A stretch of DNA of 64,000 nt from Maritimibacter sp. GTDB lineage: Bacteria > Pseudomonadota > Alphaproteobacteria > Rhodobacterales > Rhodobacteraceae. The stretch covers positions 186,001-250,000 of the forward strand of contig NZNT01000019.1 of the NCBI GenBank assembly GCA_002695005.1, read 5' to 3'. The translations under genes were made by a program, and so were the position numbers. The notes under the pieces were generated by a model, which had not been told where the DNA came from, made no database searches, and saw nothing but the letters and a program-made list of their open reading frames with translations. The first letter of the stretch is position 1. Every line of letters starts with the position of its first letter. This document shows positions 27,649-36,385 of this stretch, one piece after another.

Positions 27649-28708
27649 AGTCCACCACCACCTTGTCGGTCACGGGAAAGCTCTGGCAGGACAGGACATA
27701 GCCCTTCTCTACCTCGTAGTCTTCGAGCGCGTGGTTCGTCACCATCTCGACCTCGCCCTCCAGAACGCGGCAGCGGCAGGTGGAGCAAACCCCCGCCTTG
27801 CAAGCATAAGGCGCGTCGAGGTTCTCGGCCCGCGCCGCGTCCAGTACGGACAGTTGTTTCGAGGCCGCAACGGTGCGCGTTGCCCCGTCCAGCGTGACCA
27901 CGATCTGTGCTTCGTTCGCGGTCTTGCCCGCTTCCTTCGAAATCACGCGCTTTGCGAGGCGACCGGGTTGGGCCGACGCGAATAGCTCGAACTTGATCTG
28001 GTCCTCGGCCATTCCGGCGGCCTTCAGACCGGCGGCGATGCCCAGCATCATCGGCTCAGGCCCACAGATGAACGCCGTGTCGGTCGCGTCGGTGTCGAGG
28101 AAACCCGAGCGGAAAAGCTGGCCCACCTTTTCCTCGGTGACGAGGCCAGTGAACAAGTCGATCTCTTGCGCGTCGGTTTCGAGGATGTGGATGACCGAAA
28201 GCCGACCCATGTAGGTGTTTTTCAGATCCTCCAGTTCCTCGCGAAACATGATGGAGGCCACGCCCTTGTTCGCGTAGACCAACGTGAAGGTCGAACGCGG
28301 CTCGCGCGCCAGTGTCGTCTTGAGGATGGACAGGACCGGCGTGATGCCCGAACCGCCCGCGAAGCCGAGGTAGTTCTTACCTGCATCCGGCTCCAATTCC
28401 GTGAAGAACCGGCCCATCGGGGGCATCGCTTCCAGCGTGTCGCCCACTTTAAGCTCTTCGTTGGCGAAGGTCGAAAATGCCCCGCCGTCGACCCTCTTGA
28501 TTCCGACCTGAAGCTTGCCTTCATCGGTGCCCGCGCAGATCGAATAGGAGCGGCGCAGTTCCTCCCCGTCGAAGTCGCGGCGGAACGTCAGGTATTGGCC
28601 TTGCGTGAAGGCGAAAGCCTCGGGTTCCGACGGTTTCAGCGTGACGACGACCGCATCGCGGATCGTCTTGTGAATGTCGGTGACTTCGAGTTCGTGGAAG
28701 CGAGCCAT
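27638..28708 (-). CDS. paaE: Phenylacetyl-CoA epoxidase reductase subunit PaaE
   Basis: 356-residue NADPH-dependent reductase that feeds electrons to the PaaABC epoxidase. The N-terminal ferredoxin-reductase FAD domain has RRSYSICAGTDEG and the NAD(P) domain follows (FAGGSGITPVLSI, CGPEPMM). The C-terminal plant-type 2Fe-2S domain carries CKAGVCSTCRC and a final cysteine in LSCQSFP. Domain order and length are as in Escherichia coli PaaE. It overlaps the third paralogue by 11 bases. Confidence 0.95.
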   Translation of the reverse strand: MARFHELEVTDIHKTIRDAVVVTLKPSEPEAFAFTQGQYLTFRRDFDGEELRRSYSICAGTDEGKLQVGIKRVDGGAFSTFANEELKVGDTLEAMPPMGRFFTELEPDAGKNYLGFAGGSGITPVLSILKTTLAREPRSTFTLVYANKGVASIMFREELEDLKNTYMGRLSVIHILETDAQEIDLFTGLVTEEKVGQLFRSGFLDTDATDTAFICGPEPMMLGIAAGLKAAGMAEDQIKFELFASAQPGRLAKRVISKEAGKTANEAQIVVTLDGATRTVAASKQLSVLDAARAENLDAPYACKAGVCSTCRCRVLEGEVEMVTNHALEDYEVEKGYVLSCQSFPVTDKVVVDYDQ

Positions 28709-28718
28709 CCGCTCCTCC

Positions 28719-29180
28719 TCAGATGCACTTGAAATAGTCGAAAGGCTCGAGGCAGTCGTTACACCGCCATTGTGCCTTGCAGGGGGTCGAGCCGAACTGG
28801 CTCAGCTTTTCGACACGGGCCGAGCCGCATTGCGGGCATTTCTCGGGTCCGCCCGCAGGTTGCGGCGGCGCGATGCCATAGGCTTCGAGCTTTTCGCGGC
28901 CCCGTTGGCTCATCCAGTCGGTCGTCCAGGCGGGGGAGAGCTGACGCTTCAGTTCGATCCGCTCAAGCCCGTGTTCGCGCAGCGCCGTCTCGATCTCCAT
29001 GTTGATGAGTGACGTAGCCGGGCAGCCGGAATAGGTGGGCGTGACGGTCACGATACAGGTGTCGCCCTCCCAGCCCACGTCCCGAATGATGCCCAGATCG
29101 GTCAGCGTGATCGCCGGGATTTCGGGGTCGGGAATGGAGTCGAGCCAGTCCCAGACCTGATCTGTCGACGGATGGGACAT
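28719..29180 (-). CDS. paaD: Phenylacetyl-CoA epoxidase complex protein PaaD
   Basis: 153-residue MIP18/SufT-like protein needed for a functional epoxidase, probably in iron-cluster or di-iron maturation. The N-terminal DUF59-like part (WDWLDSIPDPEIPAITLTDLGI, PTYSGCPA) is followed by a C-terminal zinc-ribbon-like tail with CPQCGS, a further C-K, and CNDC near the end. It lies between paaC and paaE with gaps of 4 and 10 bp. Confidence 0.94.
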   Translation of the reverse strand: MSHPSTDQVWDWLDSIPDPEIPAITLTDLGIIRDVGWEGDTCIVTVTPTYSGCPATSLINMEIETALREHGLERIELKRQLSPAWTTDWMSQRGREKLEAYGIAPPQPAGGPEKCPQCGSARVEKLSQFGSTPCKAQWRCNDCLEPFDYFKCI

Positions 29181-29184
29181 GACC

Positions 29185-29952
29185 TCACCAAGCCTGACCC
29201 GGGTAAGCCCGTTGCAGCCACTGCATCTGGGTCAGGATATGGCCCAGATGCTCGGTGTGCATCTTGCCGTCCTTGCCCGATCCGCGATGCCCGAAATGCG
29301 CCACGGGCACCTCGAGCGTCGCCTCGGCCAGCACGGCGCGCACTTCGGTGTCCCATGCGTCCTGCAGCGATTTGGGATGCGGGATTACGCCGGCCTCGGC
29401 CATCGCGTCGTCCACCTCGTCGGTGATGAAAAGCTCCTGCGCATAGGGCCACAGGATGTTCAGCGCGTCCTGCATCCGGCGGTGGCTTTCCTCGGTCCCG
29501 TCACCCAGCCCGATCACGGTGCCTTCGGAGCGTTCGACGTGATAGCTGGCCTCTTTCGCGGCCTTCTCGGCAATGTCGGCAATGCGCTGATCGGTGGACT
29601 GCGTCAGCGCCGTGAGGTTCAGGCGGTTGAACACGTCGAACAGGTACTGCCGCATGATCGTCTGCCCGAAATCGCCGTTTGGCAGTTCGACCAGCAGGAC
29701 GTTCCGGAAATCCCACGCATCGCGCAGAAACGCCAGATCATCCGCCGAGCGGCCCTTGCCCTCGACTTCGCCCGCGTATTCCAGCCAGAGGTTCGTCTGC
29801 CCCAGCAGGTCGAGCGCGGTGTTGGCGAGCGCGATGTCCTCTTCCAGCACGGGCGCATGGCCGCACCATTCGCTGACACGGTGTCCGAGGATAAGCGTAT
29901 TGTCTCCGAGCCGCAGAAGCGCCTCGAACTTAGGGTCGGCTGCCTTGGTCAT
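29185..29952 (-). CDS. paaC: Phenylacetyl-CoA epoxidase structural subunit PaaC
   Basis: 255-residue ferritin-fold subunit that pairs with PaaA and holds it in an active state without itself carrying a catalytic di-iron site. PaaC features are LRLGDNTLILGHRVSEWCGHAP near the N terminus and the DFRNVLLVELPNGDFG loop. Both ATG 29952 and an adjacent in-frame GTG at 29955 could start it; ATG is taken because it overlaps the paaB stop in a TGATG arrangement. Confidence 0.94.
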   Translation of the reverse strand: MTKAADPKFEALLRLGDNTLILGHRVSEWCGHAPVLEEDIALANTALDLLGQTNLWLEYAGEVEGKGRSADDLAFLRDAWDFRNVLLVELPNGDFGQTIMRQYLFDVFNRLNLTALTQSTDQRIADIAEKAAKEASYHVERSEGTVIGLGDGTEESHRRMQDALNILWPYAQELFITDEVDDAMAEAGVIPHPKSLQDAWDTEVRAVLAEATLEVPVAHFGHRGSGKDGKMHTEHLGHILTQMQWLQRAYPGQAW

Positions 29953-30236
29953 CACATGTGCCCTATTTCGTCCGGGATGTCGTAGAAGGTCGGGTGACGG
30001 TAGATCTTGCTCTCACTGGGTTCGAAGATCGGGCCTTTGTCACCCGGCGCGGTGGCCGTGATGTGCTTGGCCTCGACCACCCAGATCGACACGCCTTCGT
30101 TGCGGCGCGTGTAGACGTCGCGCGCGTTCTTCACGGCGGTTTCCGCGTCGGGGGCGTGCAAGCTGCCGACGTGACGGTGGCTCAGGCCATGCTGGCCGCG
30201 AATGAAGATTTCCCACAGGGGCCATTCTTTGCTCAT
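29952..30236 (-). CDS. paaB: Phenylacetyl-CoA epoxidase subunit PaaB
   Basis: 94-residue small subunit of the epoxidase that bridges PaaAC heterodimers. The signature WPLWEIFIRGQHGLSHRHVGSLHAPDAETA is near the N terminus, and the chain ends HPTFYDIPDEIGHM. Typical length is 90-95. The start at 30236 follows paaA by 11 bp; longer reading in the same frame through paaA is a high-GC artefact. Confidence 0.96.
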   Translation of the reverse strand: MSKEWPLWEIFIRGQHGLSHRHVGSLHAPDAETAVKNARDVYTRRNEGVSIWVVEAKHITATAPGDKGPIFEPSESKIYRHPTFYDIPDEIGHM

Positions 30237-30247
30237 GTCGCTCGTCC

Positions 30248-31240
30248 TTATTCCGCAGCCACTTTGCGCGCCGCGCGTTTCTCTGCATGGGCCAGCAGAC
30301 CGTCGCGCACCCAGGCACCGTCGTCCCAGGCCTTGCGGCGGGCTTCCAGACGGTCGTTGTTCACGGGGCCCGCGCCCTTCAGCACGTCGAAGAACTCGTC
30401 CCAGTCGGGTTCGGCGAAGTCGTAACCGCCCTTTTCCTCGTTCCACGCGAGCGTCTCGTCGGGAACGGTGAGGCCGAGGTATTCGGCCTGCGGCACGGTC
30501 TGGTCGACGAATTTCTGGCGCAGCTCGTCGTTGGTGTTGATCTTGATCTTCCACGCCATCGACTGCTCGGAATGGACCGAGTTCGCGTCGGACGGCCCGA
30601 ACATCATCAGCGACGGATACCAGAAGCGGTTGAGCGCATCCTGCGCCATGCGGCGCTGCGCCTCGGACCCTTTGGCCATGCGCATCATGATGTCGTAGCC
30701 CTGCCGCTGGTGAAAGCTCTCTTCCTTGCAGATACGCACCATCGCGCGGGCATAGGGGCCATAGGAGGTGCGCTGGAGCGGCACCTGGTTCATGATCGCC
30801 GCCCCATCGACCAGCCAGCCGACCGCGCCGATATCGGCCCATGTCAGCGTTGGGTAGTTGAAGATCGACGAATACTTCATCTTGCCGGACAGAAGCTGCT
30901 CGGTCATGTCGTCGCGGCTGATGCCCAGCGTCTCGGCGGCGCAATAGAGGTAGAGGCCATGGCCCGCCTCGTCCTGCACCTTGGCGAGCAGGATCATCTT
31001 GCGCTCCAGCGTGGGGGCGCGAGTGATCCAGTTGCCCTCGGGCAGCTGACCGACGATCTCGGAATGTGCGTGCTGGCCGATCTGACGGATCAACGTCTTC
31101 TTGTAGCCCTCGGGCATCCAGTCGCGCGGTTCGATGCGAATGTCCGCATCGACCTTTTCTTGGAATTCGCGCTCCACCGGGTCCATTTCGTCCAGCGATT
31201 TAACGCCTTGGCCCGTGGATTTGACCATTTGAGCATACAT
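30248..31240 (-). CDS. paaA: Phenylacetyl-CoA epoxidase catalytic subunit PaaA
   Basis: 330-residue di-iron oxygenase subunit that inserts one oxygen atom into the ring of phenylacetyl-CoA. Both ExxH iron motifs are visible: [13 protein letters not shown] and [12 protein letters not shown]. The N-terminal [23 protein letters not shown] is diagnostic. A GAGGAGGA site lies upstream of the ATG. It follows paaJ by 24 bp and leads the paaABCDE genes. Confidence 0.97.
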   Translation of the reverse strand: MYAQMVKSTGQGVKSLDEMDPVEREFQEKVDADIRIEPRDWMPEGYKKTLIRQIGQHAHSEIVGQLPEGNWITRAPTLERKMILLAKVQDEAGHGLYLYCAAETLGISRDDMTEQLLSGKMKYSSIFNYPTLTWADIGAVGWLVDGAAIMNQVPLQRTSYGPYARAMVRICKEESFHQRQGYDIMMRMAKGSEAQRRMAQDALNRFWYPSLMMFGPSDANSVHSEQSMAWKIKINTNDELRQKFVDQTVPQAEYLGLTVPDETLAWNEEKGGYDFAEPDWDEFFDVLKGAGPVNNDRLEARRKAWDDGAWVRDGLLAHAEKRAARKVAAE

Positions 31241-31264
31241 GTCGTCGGTCCTCCTCTTTGCGGG

Positions 31265-32470
31265 TCAAACCCGCTCGATAATCATCGCTGTGCCTTGGCC
31301 CACGCCCACGCACATCGTGCACAGGGCATAACGCCCGCCGCGACGCTTGAGTTCATAGGCCGCCGTCAGCACCAGCCGCGCCCCGGACATGCCAAGCGGG
31401 TGGCCGATGGCGATGGCGCCGCCATTGGGGTTCACCCGGTCGTCGTCATCCGCGACACCCAGTTCCCGCAGGGTTGCGAGACCTTGCGAGGCGAAGGCTT
31501 CGTTCAATTCTATCACATCCATGTCGTCCATGGTGAGCCCGGTCTTCGCGAGCACTTTGCGCGTCGCCGGCACCGGGCCGATCCCCATGACGCGCGGCTC
31601 GACACCTGCGGCCTGCATCGACACGACGCGGGCGAGGGGGGTGAGGCCGTGGGCTTTCGCACCGGCCTCCGACGCCATCAGGATCGCGGCAGCCCCATCG
31701 TTCACGCCCGAGGCATTGCCTGCGGTGACGCTCAGGTCCGGGCCATTCACTCCCTTGAGCTTGGCGAGCTGTTCGACCCCGGTGCCGGGACGCGGATGCT
31801 CGTCCGTGTCAACGACGACCGGATCGCCCTTGCGCTGCGGCACGGACACCGGCGTGATCTCATCGGCAAAGCGTCCGGCCTCGTGGGCGGCGGCCCAGCG
31901 GGCCTGCGAACGGGCGGCAAAGGCGTCCTGATCTTCGCGATTGATCTGGTAGTCCTGCGCCACGTTGTCGGCGGTTTCAGGCATCGAATGGGTGCCGTGC
32001 TCGGCATGCATTTTCTTGTTCACGAAGCGCCAGCCGATGGTGGTGTCATAGACCGCGTTCTGGCGCGCAAAGGCGCTCGTCGCCTTGGGCATCACGAAGG
32101 GCGCGCGGCTCATGCTTTCCACGCCACCCGCGATGGCGAGGTCATAGTCGCCCGCCTTGAGGCCCCGCGACGCCATGCCCACGGCATCCATACCGCTCGC
32201 GCACAGGCGGTTCACGGTGGTGCCCGGCACGTCGGTCGGCAGACCCGCGAGCAGCGCGGCCATACGCGCCACGTTGCGGTTGTCTTCGCCCGCCTGGTTC
32301 GCGTCGCCATAGATGACGTCGTCCAGCTTGGCCCAATCCACCTGCGGGTTGCGCGCCATGAGCGCGGCGATCGGGATCGCGGCGAGGTCGTCGGTGCGCA
32401 CCGAGGACAGGGCGCCGCCATAGCGGCCAATCGGGGTGCGCTGTGCGTCACAGATGAAAGCGTCTGACAT
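31265..32470 (-). CDS. paaJ: 3-oxoadipyl-CoA/3-oxo-5,6-dehydrosuberyl-CoA thiolase PaaJ
   Basis: 401-residue thiolase that releases acetyl-CoA at two points of phenylacetate breakdown. It shows the nucleophilic cysteine motif NRLCASGMDAV, the GGVESMSRAPFV segment, the NGGAIAIGHPLGMSGAR histidine block and the C-terminal CMCVGVGQG cysteine. The start at 32470 is preferred to an ATG seven codons upstream because GGGAGGATCA precedes it. First gene of the reverse paa operon; the TetR-type palindrome lies about 30 bp upstream. Confidence 0.93.
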   Translation of the reverse strand: MSDAFICDAQRTPIGRYGGALSSVRTDDLAAIPIAALMARNPQVDWAKLDDVIYGDANQAGEDNRNVARMAALLAGLPTDVPGTTVNRLCASGMDAVGMASRGLKAGDYDLAIAGGVESMSRAPFVMPKATSAFARQNAVYDTTIGWRFVNKKMHAEHGTHSMPETADNVAQDYQINREDQDAFAARSQARWAAAHEAGRFADEITPVSVPQRKGDPVVVDTDEHPRPGTGVEQLAKLKGVNGPDLSVTAGNASGVNDGAAAILMASEAGAKAHGLTPLARVVSMQAAGVEPRVMGIGPVPATRKVLAKTGLTMDDMDVIELNEAFASQGLATLRELGVADDDDRVNPNGGAIAIGHPLGMSGARLVLTAAYELKRRGGRYALCTMCVGVGQGTAMIIERV

Positions 32471-32498
32471 TGATCCTCCCAGATCCAACAAGATTTGC

Positions 32499-32512
32499 CG
32501 ACCGCACGGTCG
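32499..32512. promoter_or_regulatory. TetR (PaaR-type) operator upstream of paaJ
   Basis: CGACCG-CA-CGGTCG is a perfect 14-bp palindrome 29 bp upstream of the paaJ start. Its core matches the palindrome between paaZ and paaG, which ties both operons to one regulator, most simply the TetR protein encoded after paaK. Confidence 0.65.
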
Positions 32513-32655
32513 AAATAGGAGGTTGCACGATTCGATTCAAGGAAAAATGTTACTGAAATGTTGATTACTTGGAAAACGTGTAACGCATTATCTCGCATGC
32601 GGCTGCGATGGCGTGGAAGTTCTGAAAAACAAGGTGGGCGCGAGCGCCTGTCGCC

Positions 32656-33897
32656 TTAGACCGTAGCTCGGGACGCCAGCAGGGCCGCCATGGCTTCGAC
32701 GGCGCGGCCCATATCCGCCGCGCTTGCATGTTCCTCGGGCACATGGCTGACGCCGCCCCGGCATCGCACGAATAGCATCGCGATCGGGCAGAGGTCAGCC
32801 ATGGCCGATGCGTCATGCGTCGCGCCCGAGGCGAGCTCGACCCCCGCGCCGCCGCCCGCCATCACGGCCTCCACGAGCCCCGCGCGCAGGTCGGGATCGC
32901 AGGGCTGGGCAGGTTGGGCGTAAGTGCGGGCCATGTCGAGGTCGAGCGACCATCGCCCCGCGATCTCCCGGGCCTTGCGTGTCAGCAAATCCCCTGCCGC
33001 CTCCCGCTGCCGGTCGTCCGGCGCGCGGATTTCCAGCGTAAGCCGCACCTCGCGGGGAACGGCGTTGACCACATTTGGGGATACATCGAGTTGCCCGACC
33101 GTGACGCGCAACTCCGGATCTTCACGACCCAGATGATGCGCCAGAGTGACGAATTCGCTCGCCCCCACCAGCGCGTCGCGCCGCGACCGCATGGGAAGCG
33201 TTCCGGCATGGCCGGTTTCGCCCGTAAAAGCGACAGAGTGACGCTCGATCCCGCAGATCGCCGTGACCACGCCGAGCGCTTCGTCGCTGGTTTCCAGGAC
33301 CGGTCCTTGTTCGATATGGGTTTCGAGATAGCCAATGGCGGCGCCCGGGGCGCGGGCGAGGCCGGTAATATCGGCGGGCGCGAGGCCGAAGCCCTCCATC
33401 ACGGTATCCAGCCGAGCACCGGACTTGTCGGCCAGTGCGAGCACGGACGGATCGAACGTCCCCGCAAGCGCGCGCGGACCGATCAGCGCGGTCGGGAACC
33501 GGACGCCTTCTTCATCGGCAAAGGCCAGCACTTCGAGCGCGAAGGGCAGGGTGTCTCCGTCTTCGGCGAGCTTCTGCACGGCGAGGCAAGCCAGTGCCAC
33601 GCCCATGATCCCGTCGAACGCCCCGCCATGGCGCACGCTGTCCTGATGCGATCCCATGTAGAAGGTCCCGCTATCCGCCGCGCCGGGCTTGCGCCCGACC
33701 AACGTACCCGCCGCATCCAGTTCCGGGGTCAGGCCGGCGGCCTGCATCCAGTCTCGAATCTCGGCCAACGCGGCACGGTGTTCAGGTGTGAAGGGCAGGC
33801 GGGTCACGCCCGGTCCGGGTTCCGAGACCTTCGCGATCCGCGCAAGCCGCTCGGCCGCGAGTGCGCCCCAGTCAGTCAAGGATACGTTCCGGGTCAT
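32656..33897 (-). CDS. M20-family N-carbamoyl/allantoate amidohydrolase-like enzyme
   Basis: 413-residue zinc hydrolase of the hydantoinase/carbamoylase (ArgE/DapE-like M20) family, which cleaves N-carbamoyl or ureido amino acids. Metal-site motifs are GSHQDSVRHGGAFDGIMG, FADEEGVRFP and the C-terminal SGATHDASAMADLCP. The start at 33897 lies 26 bp inside the preceding DUF1028 gene. The gene is divergent from an oligopeptide-type ABC operon, so it may process the imported compound. Substrate unknown. Confidence 0.83.
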   Translation of the reverse strand: MTRNVSLTDWGALAAERLARIAKVSEPGPGVTRLPFTPEHRAALAEIRDWMQAAGLTPELDAAGTLVGRKPGAADSGTFYMGSHQDSVRHGGAFDGIMGVALACLAVQKLAEDGDTLPFALEVLAFADEEGVRFPTALIGPRALAGTFDPSVLALADKSGARLDTVMEGFGLAPADITGLARAPGAAIGYLETHIEQGPVLETSDEALGVVTAICGIERHSVAFTGETGHAGTLPMRSRRDALVGASEFVTLAHHLGREDPELRVTVGQLDVSPNVVNAVPREVRLTLEIRAPDDRQREAAGDLLTRKAREIAGRWSLDLDMARTYAQPAQPCDPDLRAGLVEAVMAGGGAGVELASGATHDASAMADLCPIAMLFVRCRGGVSHVPEEHASAADMGRAVEAMAALLASRATV

Positions 33898-34534
33898 GCA
33901 ATGTCGGCACCTGCCGCGCCCAGAATGCGTACTCGCCGGACGTCGCGCGGGCGAGCAGATCGGACAGGTCGCCAAGCGGGTCTTCGGAATGGTCGATCCT
34001 GAGCGACAGGGGTGCGCGGTCGGGACCGACCACGAGGAGGGCTGCCGAAAACAGCCCCCGCGCGTCGCTGCCGGCGTCCTGAGCCGCCAGAAGTCCGGCC
34101 AGAAGTTGTTCGGGAAAGGTCCCTGAGGCCCCGGAAAATCCGTCGACAAGCGCTGGGATCACGCCTTCGGAGGCCAACAGGTTCCCCGCCGCGACGCCAC
34201 GCTCGAACACTTGATCCGCGATGCGCGGGGAATTGCGCTCGCCAGAGAAAACCGCGCCGGACCCTTCGCGCCCGAGAACGGCCAATTGTCGGAAGGCACG
34301 GCCCCGGTCGGCATCGGTAATGCGGCACACCACGTCCTCTGCGCCCTGTCCCTGTGCCAGAGCATCTACGGCTGCCTCGCCCCAGAGCGTGGAAGGAGAG
34401 GCCCCCTGACTTGCAGACAGCCCCGCATCCGCGCGTCCGCGCAGCACCCAGCCGCCAACGCAGAGCGACCCGGTCGCAGCACCGCCGCCCATCAGGCCGG
34501 TTTCCGGGTCGCGTGCTAGGATGGAAAAAGTCAT
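33872..34534 (-). CDS. DUF1028-family protein (Ntn-hydrolase-like)
   Basis: 220-residue DUF1028 protein. It opens MTFSILARDPETGLMGGGAATGSLCVGGWV and continues with SASQGASPSTLWGE, both family hallmarks. The family has an Ntn-hydrolase-like fold and often sits beside ABC peptide transporters and amidohydrolases, as here. The longer frame upstream of 34534 reads through the promoter region into the ABC receptor gene on the other strand and is rejected. Its enzymatic activity is not known. Confidence 0.82.
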   Translation of the reverse strand: MTFSILARDPETGLMGGGAATGSLCVGGWVLRGRADAGLSASQGASPSTLWGEAAVDALAQGQGAEDVVCRITDADRGRAFRQLAVLGREGSGAVFSGERNSPRIADQVFERGVAAGNLLASEGVIPALVDGFSGASGTFPEQLLAGLLAAQDAGSDARGLFSAALLVVGPDRAPLSLRIDHSEDPLGDLSDLLARATSGEYAFWARQVPTLHDPERILD

Positions 34535-34556
34535 GTAATCTCCCTGAGTCACCCAA

Positions 34557-34595
34557 TTATCATGAAAAATTGACCGATGCAATTTATCATGATAA
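34557..34595. promoter_or_regulatory. Twin palindromic operator in the DUF1028/ABC divergent promoter
   Basis: TTATCATGATAA at 34584-34595 is a perfect 12-bp palindrome. TTATCATGAAAA at 34557-34568 matches it at 11 of 12 positions, 27 bp away. Both sit in a short AT-rich gap between divergent genes. The size fits a GntR/FCD dimer, and a GntR/FCD gene closes the ABC operon. Confidence 0.55.
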
Positions 34596-34651
34596 TTTGA
34601 GTCGCAATGACGAAAGAAAATTCGCGAAAAAACCAACCTGGGAGCCTGATT

Positions 34652-36238
34652 ATGACCTTTTCGACCTGGACCCGCCGGGGCCTGTTTGCCGCCGCGGCGA
34701 GCGCGGCCCTCGCCACCGGCATGGCCCTTACTCCAACGTCTTCGCTTGCACAGACGCCACCGGGCGTTCTGATTGTCGGACAGATTGCCGAACCCAAGGC
34801 GCTCGACCCCGCAGCGGTCACCGCACAGAACGATTTCCGGATCGTGGTGAACCTTTACGAGGGGCTGGTCCAGTATGCCTCCGGCACGCTCGAGGTGGAG
34901 CCGAGCTTGGCCGAGAGCTGGGAGGTGTCGGACGACGGCACCGAATACACATTCATGCTGCGTGAAGGCGTGATGTTCCATGACGGCACGCCGTTCAACG
35001 CCGAAGCAGTCAAATTCAACTTCGACCGGATGCTTGATGAGGAACATCCCTACCACGACACCGGCCCCTTCCCACTGGCCTTCTTCTTCTCGGCGGTTGA
35101 GAACGTGGAAGTCGTGGATGATCTGACCGTGAAATTCACGCTGAACGAGCCCTACGCACCGTTCCTGTCGAACCTTGCCTATCCCACCGGCCTGCTCGTC
35201 TCGCCCGCCGCGGTCGAGGCGAATGGCGCCGATTACGGCCGTAACCCGGTCGGCACCGGCCCGTTCCAGTTCGTCGAATGGCGCTCGAACGAGCGCGTCG
35301 TGGTCGAACGCTACGCCGATTACTGGGGTGAGCCAGCGGCCAGCGAGGCAGTCGTCTTCCGCCCGATCACCGATGCGAACACCCGGGTGGCCGAGATGCT
35401 CTCGGGCGGGATCGACGTGATGGTGGAGGTGCCGCCCACTGCACTGTCCGAGTTCCAGGGCGATGACTACAAGATCCTCGAACAGGCCGGGCCGCACGTC
35501 TGGTTCCTGATCCTGAACGCCAAGGAAGGCCCCTTCGCCGACAAGCTGGTGCGGCAGGCCGCGAACTACGCGATCAACAAGGAAGCGCTGGTCAACGACG
35601 TGCTCGAAGGTACGGCCGACGTCGCCGCCGGACCGATCCCGCCCGCCTTTGCATGGGCCTACAACGAAGAGCTTGACCCCTATCCCTATGACCCCGACCG
35701 CGCCAAGGAATTGCTGGCCGAAGCAGGCGTCGAGAACCCCGAAGTGACCTTCTACGTCACCGAAGGCGGTTCCGGCATGCTCGACCCGATCCCAATGGGC
35801 ACCGCGATTCAGGCCGACCTGAACGCCGTCGGTTTTGATGTGTCCATCGAGACCTACGAGTGGAACACCTTCTTGGGTGAAGTGAACCCGGGGCTCGAAG
35901 GCAAGGCGGACATGGCCGAGATGGCGTGGATGACCAACGACCCGGATACGCTCCCCTTCCTTGCGCTGCGCACGGAGGCGTTCCCGGATCAGGGCGGCTT
36001 CAACTCCGGCTATTACTCCAACCCGGAGGTGGACGAGCTCCTGTCACAGGCCCGTGTGTCCACCAGCCAGGACGAGCGCGCCGCGCTTTACAAGGAGATG
36101 CAGGCCATCGTTCAGGAGGATGCGCCCTGGGTCTTTGTTGCGAACTGGAAACAGAATGCGGTGACGAAGGACTCGGTCGAGAACCTCACGCTCGAGCCGT
36201 CCTTCCTGCTCCAGCTTGAAGACGTCGTGAAGAACTGA
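34652..36238 (+). CDS. Oligopeptide/dipeptide-type ABC transporter receptor
   Basis: 528-residue family 5 (SBP_bac_5) periplasmic receptor. The N terminus has a twin-arginine-like leader (WTRRGLFAAAASAALATGMA, ending SSLAQ). The mature part shows the family motif SLAESWEVSDDGTEYTFMLREGVMFHDGTPF and, later, GRNPVGTGPFQFVEW. The start at 34652 follows GGGAG; the ATG 15 codons upstream adds a charged stretch before the leader. A stem-loop follows the gene. Ligand unknown; family members bind peptides, opines or glutathione. Confidence 0.9.
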   Translation: MTFSTWTRRGLFAAAASAALATGMALTPTSSLAQTPPGVLIVGQIAEPKALDPAAVTAQNDFRIVVNLYEGLVQYASGTLEVEPSLAESWEVSDDGTEYTFMLREGVMFHDGTPFNAEAVKFNFDRMLDEEHPYHDTGPFPLAFFFSAVENVEVVDDLTVKFTLNEPYAPFLSNLAYPTGLLVSPAAVEANGADYGRNPVGTGPFQFVEWRSNERVVVERYADYWGEPAASEAVVFRPITDANTRVAEMLSGGIDVMVEVPPTALSEFQGDDYKILEQAGPHVWFLILNAKEGPFADKLVRQAANYAINKEALVNDVLEGTADVAAGPIPPAFAWAYNEELDPYPYDPDRAKELLAEAGVENPEVTFYVTEGGSGMLDPIPMGTAIQADLNAVGFDVSIETYEWNTFLGEVNPGLEGKADMAEMAWMTNDPDTLPFLALRTEAFPDQGGFNSGYYSNPEVDELLSQARVSTSQDERAALYKEMQAIVQEDAPWVFVANWKQNAVTKDSVENLTLEPSFLLQLEDVVKN

Positions 36239-36244
36239 AGGGTT

Positions 36245-36268
36245 TCGGGCCGGTTTGCGCCGGCCCGA
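36245..36268 (+). promoter_or_regulatory. GC-rich stem-loop after the ABC receptor gene
   Basis: TCGGGCCGG, six bases, CCGGCCCGA form a perfect 9-bp stem seven bases after the receptor stop. No T-run follows, so it is more likely an mRNA stabiliser or attenuator that lifts receptor expression above the permease genes than a terminator. Confidence 0.5.
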
Positions 36269-36289
36269 CCCGCGCGGGGGCTTTGCCAT

Positions 36290-36315
36290 GGTCATGTTTT
36301 CCTGCAAACATGACC
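36290..36315. repeat. Perfect 10-bp inverted repeat before the permease gene
   Basis: GGTCATGTTT-TCCTGC-AAACATGACC lies between the receptor and permease genes. It could be a second leader hairpin, an operator or a copy of a dispersed intergenic repeat; whether it recurs in the genome cannot be told from one window. Confidence 0.45.
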
Positions 36316-36385
36316 CACCGCACCCCCGAGGTATTTTCAGACCGAAGACAGCGCGCGCGCGCTTCAGCCCGAGAGCGGGGTGGCC

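Noticed and set aside
30287-32467. 726-residue open frame antisense to paaA and paaJ
   Set aside because: It mirrors two firmly identified genes, has no family motif and shows the histidine/arginine-rich composition of high-GC antisense frames.
34535-35497. Long reverse frame joined to DUF1028, antisense to the ABC receptor
   Set aside because: The DUF1028 family start lies at 34534, and the upstream part runs through an AT-rich promoter and opposite a clear receptor gene.
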